This document shows, in pieces, positions 46,487 to 55,615 of a DNA stretch of 64,000 bases. The DNA is taken from contig NZ_SRRY01000001.1 in the NCBI RefSeq assembly GCF_004792295.1, positions 1,002,501 to 1,066,500 on the forward strand. The letters run 5' to 3'. Numbering within the stretch: the first letter of the stretch is position 1; each line of letters opens with the position of its first letter. The translations under genes and the position numbers were made by a program. This stretch comes from Pseudoalteromonas sp. MEBiC 03607 (GTDB lineage: Bacteria > Pseudomonadota > Gammaproteobacteria > Enterobacterales > Alteromonadaceae). The notes beneath the pieces were generated by a model, which was not told where the DNA came from, ran no database searches, and saw only the letters and a list, made by a program, of their open reading frames with translations.

Positions 46487-49165
46487 ATGAGCGCCAAACA
46501 AATAATAAACGCCATTTCAGTCAGTGTTGTGGCAATAACGGCAAGCTTTAATGCCAGTGCAACGAATACCGAAGCAATGTGGCCGGGCACCGCTTACAAT
46601 CAGAAAATTCCAACATTTAAACAAGTGCTTGGGTACGATGTAGGTGAGCGCATTACAAATTACAGCGATATGCGTCGTTATCTTAGCGCCCTAGAACAAG
46701 CGGCGCCTGATCGTATTAAAGTGTTTAAGTACGCAAACAGCTGGGAAGGTCGTGAACTGGTTTATGCAGTGGTTGGCACTGCGGATCATATTCGCTCATT
46801 AGAAACCCTCGCCAATAACACCCAAGCCTTGGCTGATCCGCGTATTACCTCTGAAAAAGAAGCTAAGTCGCTAATTAAAAATTTACCGACGTCTGTGTGG
46901 CTTCAGTATGCCGTGCACGGTAATGAAATTAGCTCAACCGATGCTGCATTATTTACTGCATATCACTTACTCGCAGCCCCGAATGATGCTGTTAACAGCA
47001 AAATTTTAGATAACACAGTGGTGTTTATCGACCCATTACAAAACCCTGATGGCCGTGAGCGCTTTGTTACTCGTTATTATGCAACTGTGGGTCTTGAGCA
47101 CAGCGCAGACAGGTTAAGTGCAGAGCATAATGAGCCATGGCCAAGAGGCCGAACAAATCATTATTTGTTTGATATGAACCGTGATTGGTTAGCGCTTACT
47201 CAGCCTGAAAGTAAAGGTAGGGTGGCTGCAATCAATAAGTATAAACCGCAAGTGGTGGTTGATATTCATGAAATGGGCGGCGACCAATCTTACTACTTTG
47301 CACCGGCTGCTCAGCCATTTAATCCGCATATGACGAAAACCCAAATCGCCAACATGGATGCAATTGGTCAAAATCATGCGAAGTATTTTGATGAATTTGG
47401 CTTTGATTATTTTACCCGTGAAATCTTTGATGCCTTTTATCCAGGTTACGGTGATAGCTGGCCAGTATTTTATGGTGCATCAGCATCAACTTACGAAGTA
47501 GGCTCAGCTCGTGGTCATGTATTTGAGAAAAATACCGGCGAGCTACTCACTTATTTTAATACTGTTAAACGTCAGTTTGTGGCCTCAATTTCGACTGCCG
47601 AAGGGGCTGCCAATCAGCGTGAAAAATTACTGGGTGATTTTTACCAATATCAAGTCGATGCGATTGATGCGGGTAAAGATAGCAAAGAGCGTGTTTATAT
47701 CTTACCTAAGCAAAGTAACCGTGAAGGCGCTCATAGACTCGCAACCTTAATGGCTGAGCATGGTGTTGAAGTTAAGCAAGCAACCGAAGACTTCAAAGCC
47801 TGTGGCGTTAAGTATAAAGCGGGTAGCTATTTTATTGATACCGCGCAGCCGCGTGGGGTATTTGTGCGTACCACCTTTACCGACCAAGTAGATATGGCAG
47901 AGGCATTTGTAAAAGAGCAAGAAAGACGCCGAGCTCGTAATCTGGATGATGAAATTTACGATGTAACAGGTTGGTCACTGCCAATGATGTTTAATGTTGA
48001 TAGCGATAGCTGTGGTCGTGCTGTAAGCGCAGACAGTAAAGCAGTTAAGGCCTACGACACATTGCTTGGCAAAGTGAATAACCCAGAAGCCTCAGTGGCT
48101 TATATTGTTGCTTGGGGTGATACGGCTGCAGCACGCTTTTTAACCTCAGCACTGCAAGCTGGCATTAAACTGAAAACTGCTGACCAAGCATTTGTATTAG
48201 GTGATAAAACTAACTACCCAGCGGGTAGCTTAGTAATCGAAAAGCGCCTAAACGATAAAGACCTACTCAGCAAAATTAGCCAAATTGCTGAGCAAACAGG
48301 TGCAATAGTAAATGGTGTTGACTCAAGCTGGGTGATTGAAGGCCCAAGCTTTGGTAGTAACAAAACAGTGCCAATGGTCGCACCAAAAGTGGCGATTGCA
48401 TGGGATGCACCGACCAGTGAGCTAAGTGCCGGTAACACCCGTTTTGTTATTGAAAGACAGCTTGGTTATCCCGTCACAGCGATTCGTACGCCAATGCTTG
48501 CATGGGCTGATTTAAGTGATTACCAAGTGCTTATTTTACCAGAAGGTAATTACGAGCAAGCACTCGGTAAATCGGGCGCGGCTAATTTAAAAAGCTGGGT
48601 TGATGCCGGCGGCGTGTTGATTGCCCTCGGTAATGCTAACCGTTTTACCACCAACGCTGATTACGGTTTATTGGATGTTAAGCGCGAGCAAGCTTACCGA
48701 GAAGATAAACCCGACAGCAGCGATGATAAAAGCAGCAAAGTGGCAGGGCAGTTATTCACTTCTCGCGATGATTTAAAAGCAGCGAGCATTGAGCCACATA
48801 CATCGCCAGACTATGTAGCCGGTGTACTTGCGAATGTTGAAGTAGACCAAGAGCATTGGTTAACCGCTGGAGTTGATAAAAGCTTAGTTGCAGTGGCTTA
48901 CGGTAATGATATTTACACGCCAATAAAACTTAACTCAGGTAAAAACTTAGCATGGTTCACAGCTAAAGACGATGTGCTGGCAAGTGGTTATCTGTGGCAG
49001 CAAAATAAAGCACAGCTTGCGTATAAGCCATTGCTTGTTCACCAACCGCAAGGCAAAGGCATGGTGATTGGTTTTACACAATCACCAACTTATCGTGCTT
49101 ACCTTGAAGGTATGAATGTAATGTTAGCTAACACGATTTTCCGTGCTGCAGCACATGCTCAGTAA
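46487..49165 (+). CDS. Exported M14 family zinc carboxypeptidase
   Basis: Secreted or periplasmic metallopeptidase. I take the ATG at 46487 (MSAKQIINAISV), 892 aa; a TTG at 46475 is in frame but lies on the GGGA binding site. The signal peptide ends near NASATNTEA (about residue 26). The zinc site is formed by HGNE (in YAVHGNEISS) and the later His of VVVDIHEMGG. The catalytic Glu is probably in STYEVGSARG. The C-terminal third (about 640-890) resembles a glutamine-amidotransferase-like fold and is not catalytic in any known way. It may act together with the S46 peptidase on extracellular protein. Confidence 0.9.
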   Translation: MSAKQIINAISVSVVAITASFNASATNTEAMWPGTAYNQKIPTFKQVLGYDVGERITNYSDMRRYLSALEQAAPDRIKVFKYANSWEGRELVYAVVGTADHIRSLETLANNTQALADPRITSEKEAKSLIKNLPTSVWLQYAVHGNEISSTDAALFTAYHLLAAPNDAVNSKILDNTVVFIDPLQNPDGRERFVTRYYATVGLEHSADRLSAEHNEPWPRGRTNHYLFDMNRDWLALTQPESKGRVAAINKYKPQVVVDIHEMGGDQSYYFAPAAQPFNPHMTKTQIANMDAIGQNHAKYFDEFGFDYFTREIFDAFYPGYGDSWPVFYGASASTYEVGSARGHVFEKNTGELLTYFNTVKRQFVASISTAEGAANQREKLLGDFYQYQVDAIDAGKDSKERVYILPKQSNREGAHRLATLMAEHGVEVKQATEDFKACGVKYKAGSYFIDTAQPRGVFVRTTFTDQVDMAEAFVKEQERRRARNLDDEIYDVTGWSLPMMFNVDSDSCGRAVSADSKAVKAYDTLLGKVNNPEASVAYIVAWGDTAAARFLTSALQAGIKLKTADQAFVLGDKTNYPAGSLVIEKRLNDKDLLSKISQIAEQTGAIVNGVDSSWVIEGPSFGSNKTVPMVAPKVAIAWDAPTSELSAGNTRFVIERQLGYPVTAIRTPMLAWADLSDYQVLILPEGNYEQALGKSGAANLKSWVDAGGVLIALGNANRFTTNADYGLLDVKREQAYREDKPDSSDDKSSKVAGQLFTSRDDLKAASIEPHTSPDYVAGVLANVEVDQEHWLTAGVDKSLVAVAYGNDIYTPIKLNSGKNLAWFTAKDDVLASGYLWQQNKAQLAYKPLLVHQPQGKGMVIGFTQSPTYRAYLEGMNVMLANTIFRAAAHAQ

Positions 49166-49185
49166 TTACTAAGCACAATAAAAAT

Positions 49186-49203
49186 GGCACCTACTTAGGT
49201 GCC
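49186..49203. terminator. Hairpin between convergent M14 peptidase and phosphoesterase genes
   Basis: GGCACCT / AGGTGCC with an ACTT loop. The T tract is weak on the plus strand, while A-rich sequence to its left gives T on the minus strand. Confidence 0.65.
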
Positions 49204-49210
49204 GTCTTTA

Positions 49211-51037
49211 TTAAGGGCGACATGCTTTTGCTGGTTTGTTTGCATTTAAGTTTAGATCAATCATCAAGCAGCGATCGTTTTCACCATCTGCTAGCTTTTC
49301 AAAAATCATAAGCGCTTTGCTAAGACCTACCTGTAGCGTACAAACATCAACGGTTTGTGCTATTTTCCCCACATCTTTGGGTATACATTGCCCCATTGTA
49401 TTTAATTGCTGGGCCATGACTTTGTATGCTTTTAGGTGTGTTGTAGGAATGTCTTCAAATGCCAAAGTCCCTGCATTTCTGAGTAAATAAAAATCGCGTA
49501 TAAAATCAAATAGAGTGACTCCTTTCAGCACGCGCTCAGAGTGTTGTGTTAAAGGCTTATTTATTGGACTTTCGTATAATCCTAATAGCTCGTGGAAACT
49601 GAATGAGAGTAACACGCTTCTAAAACTTTCCGGCCATTCCCTTGGTATAAAACGCCAACGCGTAAGGCCAGCGAGATGCCGCAAAGTAAACTGGTGATAG
49701 TCTTCACTATCTAGGATATCCGCAAGCCATTTCTCATCTGGATTATGCTCTGCTAAGTAACTGTATTCTTTTTCATAGGCAGGAAATAGCGTGTCAAAGC
49801 CAGCAATAGAATCAAGAAGTACGGTATCAACTTTGGCTTTACTGCCTATGATGCTGACCAATTTGTACGCCGGACGGTATGCACTTATTGAAGGAGCTTG
49901 AATGTTATAAAGGGTATTTTTTGCAGTTTTAATCAAGCTGGTGTCATTCATATGCATATGGCCGCCTATATGCAAACGTAGTCCAGTTTCCGCTAAGGTC
50001 TCTTGTGTATTGTTAGTTGGCTCTCTAGTGAGCTGAAAAGCATCGCTGCCATACAGCTCTTTAATCGATGCACTTTGTTGATCGTAAAACTCACCCATCG
50101 GAAAATGGCTAAATGCAATAAGCGTTTTATTTTGCTTTTTTGCTGCACTCACAATTTGCTTTATCCAAGTTATTAAATATGGTTTTTCAGTAAGTACTTT
50201 ATTGTATCCAGCATTTCCAGAGCCTTTGAATGTTAGTTGGTTGTTTTTAAACTCAGGTAAATACACATTGGCATCTATGGCTAAAAGCCACAATCCAGCA
50301 ACGGGTTCCACTAGATAACTGGTGTCGGGGAGCATTACGCAGTGTTGTTTATCCTCACTACACTGTTGATATTGGCGTTCTGACAAGGCTGCATGATCAC
50401 TGGTAAAAGGTGTTTGCCAAAGCAAATCTTGGCTACTAGGCATTAAACCAAAATCAGCCATAGCAGAGACTATCTCTTGATAGCCTCCATGAGCAATGCC
50501 ATCATCGCAAAACAAAGCGTCGGTCTGTGACGCTTTACAGTTTTTATGATCTGGGCTAAAAATAGCAACTTCGCGTCCTTCATCGTTCAAAAAGTCAGAC
50601 TTACCTGCCGCGGTTTTTATAGGTTTAACAGGATCATGGTTTCCTGGAATAGCAAAAAAACGCATGTCGTAGCGTTTTGTGTAATCATTTAATAATGCTT
50701 TTAGCCCCTTTAGGTGAGCGGGCTGTCCATCGTCAGTAAAATCTCCGGGCAAAGCGACTAATTTCACACCGCGTTCGGCAATATCATTTAAAGCCGCTAT
50801 CAGAGCAAAGTAGTTTTCATTAAAAAGTCGCGTTGAGTGAAGCTGTGCTTTCATACTACGAATTGCAACGGGTTTGGTTTGGCTATCTAGTTTTACCCCT
50901 TTAAAGCCGCTTTGGCTAAAGTCAGCATAGATATCGTGAAAATGAACATCGGGAATAAATGCAATTTGTGTGTTTAGCTCTTTGCCATAGGTTTGAAGCG
51001 CCACAAAAAGCAGTGAAAATAGCGTTAATAATCGCAT
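49211..51037 (-). CDS. Exported calcineurin-like metallophosphoesterase
   Basis: Probable periplasmic or outer-surface phosphatase or phosphodiesterase. A signal peptide (1-18) precedes the five metallophosphoesterase motifs: PDVHFHD, GDFTDDG, GNHDP, the histidine of AFSHFP and GGHMHM. The C-terminal part (about 400-608) is not recognised. The length is 608 aa. It lies 52 bp downstream of a TonB receptor gene, but a terminator is between this gene and that receptor, so co-transcription is partial at best. The pair suggests release and uptake of an organic phosphate compound. The substrate is unknown. Confidence 0.88.
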   Translation of the reverse strand: MRLLTLFSLLFVALQTYGKELNTQIAFIPDVHFHDIYADFSQSGFKGVKLDSQTKPVAIRSMKAQLHSTRLFNENYFALIAALNDIAERGVKLVALPGDFTDDGQPAHLKGLKALLNDYTKRYDMRFFAIPGNHDPVKPIKTAAGKSDFLNDEGREVAIFSPDHKNCKASQTDALFCDDGIAHGGYQEIVSAMADFGLMPSSQDLLWQTPFTSDHAALSERQYQQCSEDKQHCVMLPDTSYLVEPVAGLWLLAIDANVYLPEFKNNQLTFKGSGNAGYNKVLTEKPYLITWIKQIVSAAKKQNKTLIAFSHFPMGEFYDQQSASIKELYGSDAFQLTREPTNNTQETLAETGLRLHIGGHMHMNDTSLIKTAKNTLYNIQAPSISAYRPAYKLVSIIGSKAKVDTVLLDSIAGFDTLFPAYEKEYSYLAEHNPDEKWLADILDSEDYHQFTLRHLAGLTRWRFIPREWPESFRSVLLSFSFHELLGLYESPINKPLTQHSERVLKGVTLFDFIRDFYLLRNAGTLAFEDIPTTHLKAYKVMAQQLNTMGQCIPKDVGKIAQTVDVCTLQVGLSKALMIFEKLADGENDRCLMIDLNLNANKPAKACRP

Positions 51038-51052
51038 TTAAGTTGCCTTGCT

Positions 51053-51082
51053 GAAAAAAAATTGGGGCGCAAAGGCCCCAAT
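51053..51082 (-). terminator. Terminator between TonB receptor and phosphoesterase genes
   Basis: ATTGGGGC / GCCCCAAT stem, followed on the minus strand by a run of eight T. It lies 15 bp before the phosphoesterase start, so it may work as a partial terminator inside the operon. Confidence 0.75.
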
Positions 51083-51089
51083 AATGTAT

Positions 51090-53846
51090 TTAGAAATTGC
51101 CGCGTAAGCCTAATGAGAAGCGACGACCTGAGAACTCATACATAGTTGGGAAAGCCGGAGCAATAGTGTAGCCCGTTGTTTCTTCATCTGTGATATTGAT
51201 CCCCTCAAGAGTGACTTTAAACATGTCGTTTATTTGATAGCCTAACGAGATATCTGTTTGACCGTAGGCATCGCGGTAAACAGGGTACATATCGCGTTCA
51301 ATATACTCTACATACTTGTCTTTATAGTTGTATGAGATACGCGCATCAAAGCTGTCATTTTCGTAGTAGAAAGTAATATTGTAGGTTTCGTCAGCTAAGC
51401 CTTCTGGTGGTGTTGGAATCGCTAAATCAGAGGCACCTGTAAGTGAGTTATCAAGCGTCGTATAGTTAGCGTTAATACCGAACCCCTGTAACATTGGGTG
51501 AAAACGTGCAAATGGAATTTGTGCAATGAACTCGATACCACTTACATCGTACGAACCATCTGCATTTACTTTTTGATAAACATCAAAGTCGTAAACGCCA
51601 TCCACAGTACCATTGTCATTATATTTAGTTACATCAGTAACAACACCTGTTAGAGATTCACGCACTACGCCTTCAATTTCTTTTTCGAAGTATGAAACAG
51701 CAAGTAAACCACCTTCTTCTAAATACCACTCTAGGCCTGTTTCCCATTGATCTGCATAAGTTGGTTTTAAATCAGGGTTACCATCGCGGTATTTAAATTC
51801 ACTTAAACTCACAGTACGTTTATAAGCAATATCCGTTAATGCAGGGCGGATAAAGGTTTCTGATGCTGCCGCGCGGAATAGTAAGTTGTCAGTAAGCTCT
51901 AAGCTAAAGTTAATGCTAGGTAGAGTTTCTTTATAGTTACCTTCTTTTGAGATAGGTGCTGGCGTATAATTTGTGCTGCCATCATTAGCTTGCACTTGGT
52001 GATATCCTGAAGAATCTACATTGGTATCAATGTAACGAACACCGGTATTTAAAGTGGCAGGTAAGGTGCCAATTTCAAATGCAAAATCAGCCATCGCATA
52101 AATGGCGGTGGTTTTTTCTGACACTTCGTAGAATTGATCCGGTGCGTAGTCAACGCCGAAACCATCGTAACGTAATTCATTACGCGCATAGCTATTTGAA
52201 ATTTGACTCCAGTCTTGTTTAGACGATACGTCAGATAAATACTCACCACCTGACACTAAATCTGAAATAGTATGTATTTCGCTATCAGCTAAGGTACGTG
52301 TGCCTACCCACGATGAATCACCTGCGCTAGGGCCTGTGATTCGGTTGCTACCATAATTACGTTGTTTTGATTTATCAGTATAACGCGCACCAAACTGAAC
52401 TTTTGATAATGCAGGGAAGAAATCTAGTTGAAAATGGCGGCTAAAATCGAGTTGAGCTGCATATTTGTCATCAGAGATATCTTCAAGATTTACTTCATAG
52501 TAATCAAATGTATAAGCTTCAGGAGAATTATACATATCGAATGTGTCGGGGTTATCGCTGGCAATGGTTTCACCGCCTGTTGATGTGTAACGAGTGCGAG
52601 TTGGGCCATAAGCAGTGTGCTTTAAATTAGTTGTCTCAGCTAATTTATCTGCACCACTGTAGCCAACGACACCGTAAACTTCCCAGTCACCTATCATCCA
52701 ATCAAGGGTTAAGCTAAATTGCTGGTAGTCTGTATCGCTACTATTTTCTTTGCTTAAAAACTCATGCTGCGTTGCGGCATAGTTAACATCAGTTAAAACG
52801 GTAATACCATAATCTGCAAGGGTGGTGTTATCGTAACTGTTTATTTTTTCTAATGCACTGATACTTGAAGCTGAATAGGCTGCGGCATCATACTGGTCTT
52901 CATGATTATCAAAGTTACCCAGTAGCGCATCAAAAGTGAGGCTAAATTCACTGCTCGGTTTGTATTGTAGTGATAAAGTTGCGCCCCATTTTTCTTGTTC
53001 AGTTAAGTAAGCTCTGTCGCCGACTTTATTTATAAATACAACGCGGCTGGTTTCATCTTTGTCGAAGCGATCATTGATAGTGATCCCCGTATCGCGCTCT
53101 AAAACGTCAACAGTTTGGTCTGATTGCCATTGTGATGAACCTGATTTTTCTGTCCAACGTGACAGAGGACGAAAATCAATACCAGAGTTACTATCTGTTC
53201 TATTTGTACGCTCTGAATAAGCGAATGAAGCAAGCGCGCCCCAATCACCAAAGGTATTACTCGCTAAAAACGCAAACTTAGGATCGCTTTGCTCAGAGAT
53301 ATCGTTATATGCGCCTTCAACCGATGCCACTATTTGACGACCATCATAGTCAAATGGGCGAGCAGTCGTAATTGCAACAGAGCCTGCAATGCCGCCTTCT
53401 TCATCTGCGGCTGTTGGCGATTTTTTAACGGTGACACTTTGAATAATTTCTGACGCAAACATATCAAATTCAACATCACGGCCACCACTGCCTGAGGCTG
53501 TCGCAAGGTTGTTAATAGAAACAAAGGTAAATTCAGACGGTAAGCTACGTACATTTACTTTTTGACCTAGGCCTTTATTACGCTCAATCGTAACACCCGG
53601 CATACGCTGTAAAGCTTCTGCTAAGTTTTGTTCTGGGAAATCTGCGATATCAGACGCGACAATTGAATCTGAGAAGCCAATATTAGTGCGTTTTAAATCA
53701 ATCGCTTTTTCTAAGCTTTTTATGTAGCTGCCAGTGACAACAATTTCTTCCATTGGCTCTGGGTTTTCTTCTGCGTAGGTGGGAGCAATTAATAATGAGC
53801 CAACAGCAAGCGCTAAAGGTGATAATGAAAATGCACGGTAAGTCAT
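51090..53846 (-). CDS. TonB-dependent outer-membrane receptor 1
   Basis: Outer-membrane beta-barrel importer of 918 aa. A signal peptide ends near PTYAEE (about residue 25). A TonB box-like EEIVVTGSYIKS (about 33-44) leads to the plug domain (ASDIADFPEQNLAEALQRMPGV split at about 64-85, then RGL-like NVRSLPSEFTFVSINN). The barrel ends with the C-terminal aromatic signature FSLGLRGNF. The plug type resembles Alteromonadales receptors for complex carbohydrates and other organic substrates. The downstream phosphoesterase and the PHO-box-like sites upstream point to an organic phosphate compound, by inference. Confidence 0.9.
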   Translation of the reverse strand: MTYRAFSLSPLALAVGSLLIAPTYAEENPEPMEEIVVTGSYIKSLEKAIDLKRTNIGFSDSIVASDIADFPEQNLAEALQRMPGVTIERNKGLGQKVNVRSLPSEFTFVSINNLATASGSGGRDVEFDMFASEIIQSVTVKKSPTAADEEGGIAGSVAITTARPFDYDGRQIVASVEGAYNDISEQSDPKFAFLASNTFGDWGALASFAYSERTNRTDSNSGIDFRPLSRWTEKSGSSQWQSDQTVDVLERDTGITINDRFDKDETSRVVFINKVGDRAYLTEQEKWGATLSLQYKPSSEFSLTFDALLGNFDNHEDQYDAAAYSASSISALEKINSYDNTTLADYGITVLTDVNYAATQHEFLSKENSSDTDYQQFSLTLDWMIGDWEVYGVVGYSGADKLAETTNLKHTAYGPTRTRYTSTGGETIASDNPDTFDMYNSPEAYTFDYYEVNLEDISDDKYAAQLDFSRHFQLDFFPALSKVQFGARYTDKSKQRNYGSNRITGPSAGDSSWVGTRTLADSEIHTISDLVSGGEYLSDVSSKQDWSQISNSYARNELRYDGFGVDYAPDQFYEVSEKTTAIYAMADFAFEIGTLPATLNTGVRYIDTNVDSSGYHQVQANDGSTNYTPAPISKEGNYKETLPSINFSLELTDNLLFRAAASETFIRPALTDIAYKRTVSLSEFKYRDGNPDLKPTYADQWETGLEWYLEEGGLLAVSYFEKEIEGVVRESLTGVVTDVTKYNDNGTVDGVYDFDVYQKVNADGSYDVSGIEFIAQIPFARFHPMLQGFGINANYTTLDNSLTGASDLAIPTPPEGLADETYNITFYYENDSFDARISYNYKDKYVEYIERDMYPVYRDAYGQTDISLGYQINDMFKVTLEGINITDEETTGYTIAPAFPTMYEFSGRRFSLGLRGNF

Positions 53847-53932
53847 GAGGGTTAATTCCTGTTAAATGCAATATTTGGTTTAAATTCGCCTCTAAAGACG
53901 CTGCATTAACAAAGAAGGGGACCTATTTTTTA

Positions 53933-53950
53933 ATGAAGCTTTCATGACAC
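53933..53950 (-). promoter_or_regulatory. PHO-box-like sequence upstream of TonB receptor 1
   Basis: On the minus strand GTGTCATGAAAGCTTCAT carries TGTCAT and TTCAT half-sites at the 11-bp spacing of PhoB boxes. About 13 of 18 positions fit the E. coli-type consensus. It is 87 bp before the receptor start. A second match, CTGTCACCAAATGATCAT on the plus strand at 53975-53992, is of similar quality. PhoB control is inference. Confidence 0.4.
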
Positions 53951-54010
53951 TTTTAAGTCGATAGTTACTTAAAACTGTCACCAAATGATCATCAAACTGC
54001 TGTCCTCTTT

Positions 54011-54051
54011 AGGCTAGCATTTACGTCATACTCAGATAAATAAGCTAGCCT
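54011..54051 (+). promoter_or_regulatory. Leader inverted repeat upstream of the ECF sigma gene
   Basis: AGGCTAGC (54011-54018) and GCTAGCCT (54044-54051) are a perfect 8-bp inverted repeat with a 25-base loop. The second arm ends 11 bases before the ATG, where a ribosome binding site would be expected. It could be an operator or a structure limiting sigma-factor translation. Confidence 0.4.
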
Positions 54052-54062
54052 TTAACTTAAAT

Positions 54063-54626
54063 ATGTCTTTACCTTCAATGACTAACGGCTTTGATAATAA
54101 GATCACAGAGCAAAGCAGAACACTTTTACAATGCTTCATAGCAAATCAAGACGCTTTAAAAGGCTTTTTTTGCAAAGCAGTGGCAGAGCGTGCTGATGCG
54201 GATGATTTATTTCAGAAGCTACTTCTCAAGGCACTTAGATCAGAACACCTAGATGTGATAGATAATCCACTCGCATATGGTTATCGGATGGCTCAGCACT
54301 TGATAATAGATCACCACCGTGAGCAGAAAAAAACACCAGAAAGTTTAGAGCATGAGCCTCATTGTGAGGCGTTATCGCTTGAGTCCGCACTTGAATATGA
54401 GCAACGTATTGAACTTTATCAGCGCGTTTTGTCGCAAATGCCGGCATTGCGCAGAGATGTGTTTATTCGCCGCCGTATTAAAGGCCAAACACGAGCTGAG
54501 ATTGCAAGTAGTTTGGGGATCTCAGAAGAAGCAGTTAAAAAACATATTTCACGGGCAATGGATATGCTGAAAAATGCCATGGCTGAGTATTTTTTAGTAC
54601 ATGAATGTCCCCGTCATGACAGTTAA
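54063..54626 (+). CDS. ECF-type RNA polymerase sigma factor (FecI-like)
   Basis: Alternative sigma factor of 187 aa. Region 2 is at about 25-95 (DADDLFQKLLLKAL, then NPLAYGYRMAQHLIIDHHR). Region 4 is at about 125-175 (LPALRRD-type block MPALRRDVFIRRRIKGQTRAEIA and SLGISEEAVKKHISRAMDML, read as two helices). It is followed by fecR-like and receptor genes in the order typical of surface signalling. No Shine-Dalgarno sequence is seen before the ATG. It probably transcribes the receptor gene downstream. Confidence 0.92.
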   Translation: MSLPSMTNGFDNKITEQSRTLLQCFIANQDALKGFFCKAVAERADADDLFQKLLLKALRSEHLDVIDNPLAYGYRMAQHLIIDHHREQKKTPESLEHEPHCEALSLESALEYEQRIELYQRVLSQMPALRRDVFIRRRIKGQTRAEIASSLGISEEAVKKHISRAMDMLKNAMAEYFLVHECPRHDS

Positions 54627-54662
54627 TCCGTCATATTAGTATTACCAGCAATTGAGACAACG

Positions 54663-55544
54663 ATGAATTCTTCACACCAACATGATTATGAATCTGATAA
54701 TGCGCTAGAAAAGGCTATTTGGGACGACCCTGCATTATTAGCCGCGCTTGAGCTGGTGGATGCACAACAGAATGAACAACTCGAACAGGCTAAAAAACGC
54801 CGTCGTTTAACGCAGTATTCTTGGGGAGGCGGTGCTGTAGCAGCATGCTTTGCTATTTTCATGTGGACTTTAATGCCAGTGAATGAACAGCCGTCCATTT
54901 CGTCCTCTGATCTTGTAGCTGTTCAACAATTTACTAGTGGTAAAGCACAACAAGTGAATTTGTCTGATGGTACACAGGTCGCAATGAACGTGAATACGCA
55001 ACTTGAGTTCAGTGAGAATAGTCATGCTCGAAAAGCAACCTTAGCAAATGGCGAAGCATATTTTTCTGTACATCGTGATGAATCGCGCCCTTTCACAATT
55101 GATACGGGCAATGCCACGATCGAAGTTCTTGGTACGGCTTTTAATGTGGACAAAACATTGCGAGAAACATTAGTTGATGTTTTTCATGGTAAAGTTTCAG
55201 TAACCAGTTTAGATGGAACGCAGCACGTTGAATTAGTGAAAGGGCAGCGTGCCCGAGTAAGTGATTCTACAATACAGGTCTTGCAATTTAATGCCTCACA
55301 ACCTGATTGGCAGCAAGGATGGTTGGACTTAGATAACGTGTCTATCAATGATGCATTATTTCAGTTAAATCGTTATAGCGAAAAACCTGTGGTATTAAGT
55401 AATGTACCAAGTGATATACATGTAAGTGGTCGCTTTGCTGTTGACGACATTCTTGGTGCTGCAAAGCTCATCGCCCAGCTAAATGCACTTGATGTAAACC
55501 AATACCCCGATAGCATTGAGCTAAGTAAAAAGGCTGAAAACTGA
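54663..55544 (+). CDS. FecR-family anti-sigma regulator
   Basis: Inner-membrane protein that holds the neighbouring sigma factor and receives the signal from the receptor. The N-terminal cytoplasmic part (about 1-50) is shorter than in many FecR proteins. One membrane helix is at about 52-69. The periplasmic FecR domain follows (about 82-190), with LANGEAYFSVHRDESRPF and VEVLGTAFNV-like IEVLGTAFNV. The C-terminal DUF4974-like part (about 215-290) contains LDNVSINDALFQLNRYS. 293 aa. Confidence 0.92.
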   Translation: MNSSHQHDYESDNALEKAIWDDPALLAALELVDAQQNEQLEQAKKRRRLTQYSWGGGAVAACFAIFMWTLMPVNEQPSISSSDLVAVQQFTSGKAQQVNLSDGTQVAMNVNTQLEFSENSHARKATLANGEAYFSVHRDESRPFTIDTGNATIEVLGTAFNVDKTLRETLVDVFHGKVSVTSLDGTQHVELVKGQRARVSDSTIQVLQFNASQPDWQQGWLDLDNVSINDALFQLNRYSEKPVVLSNVPSDIHVSGRFAVDDILGAAKLIAQLNALDVNQYPDSIELSKKAEN

Positions 55545-55615
55545 CATGATGTTGTCATAAACCTTTCATTGAAAATAGGCACAATATTTTCCTCTAGCAA
55601 TGAGGATGTAAGTTA

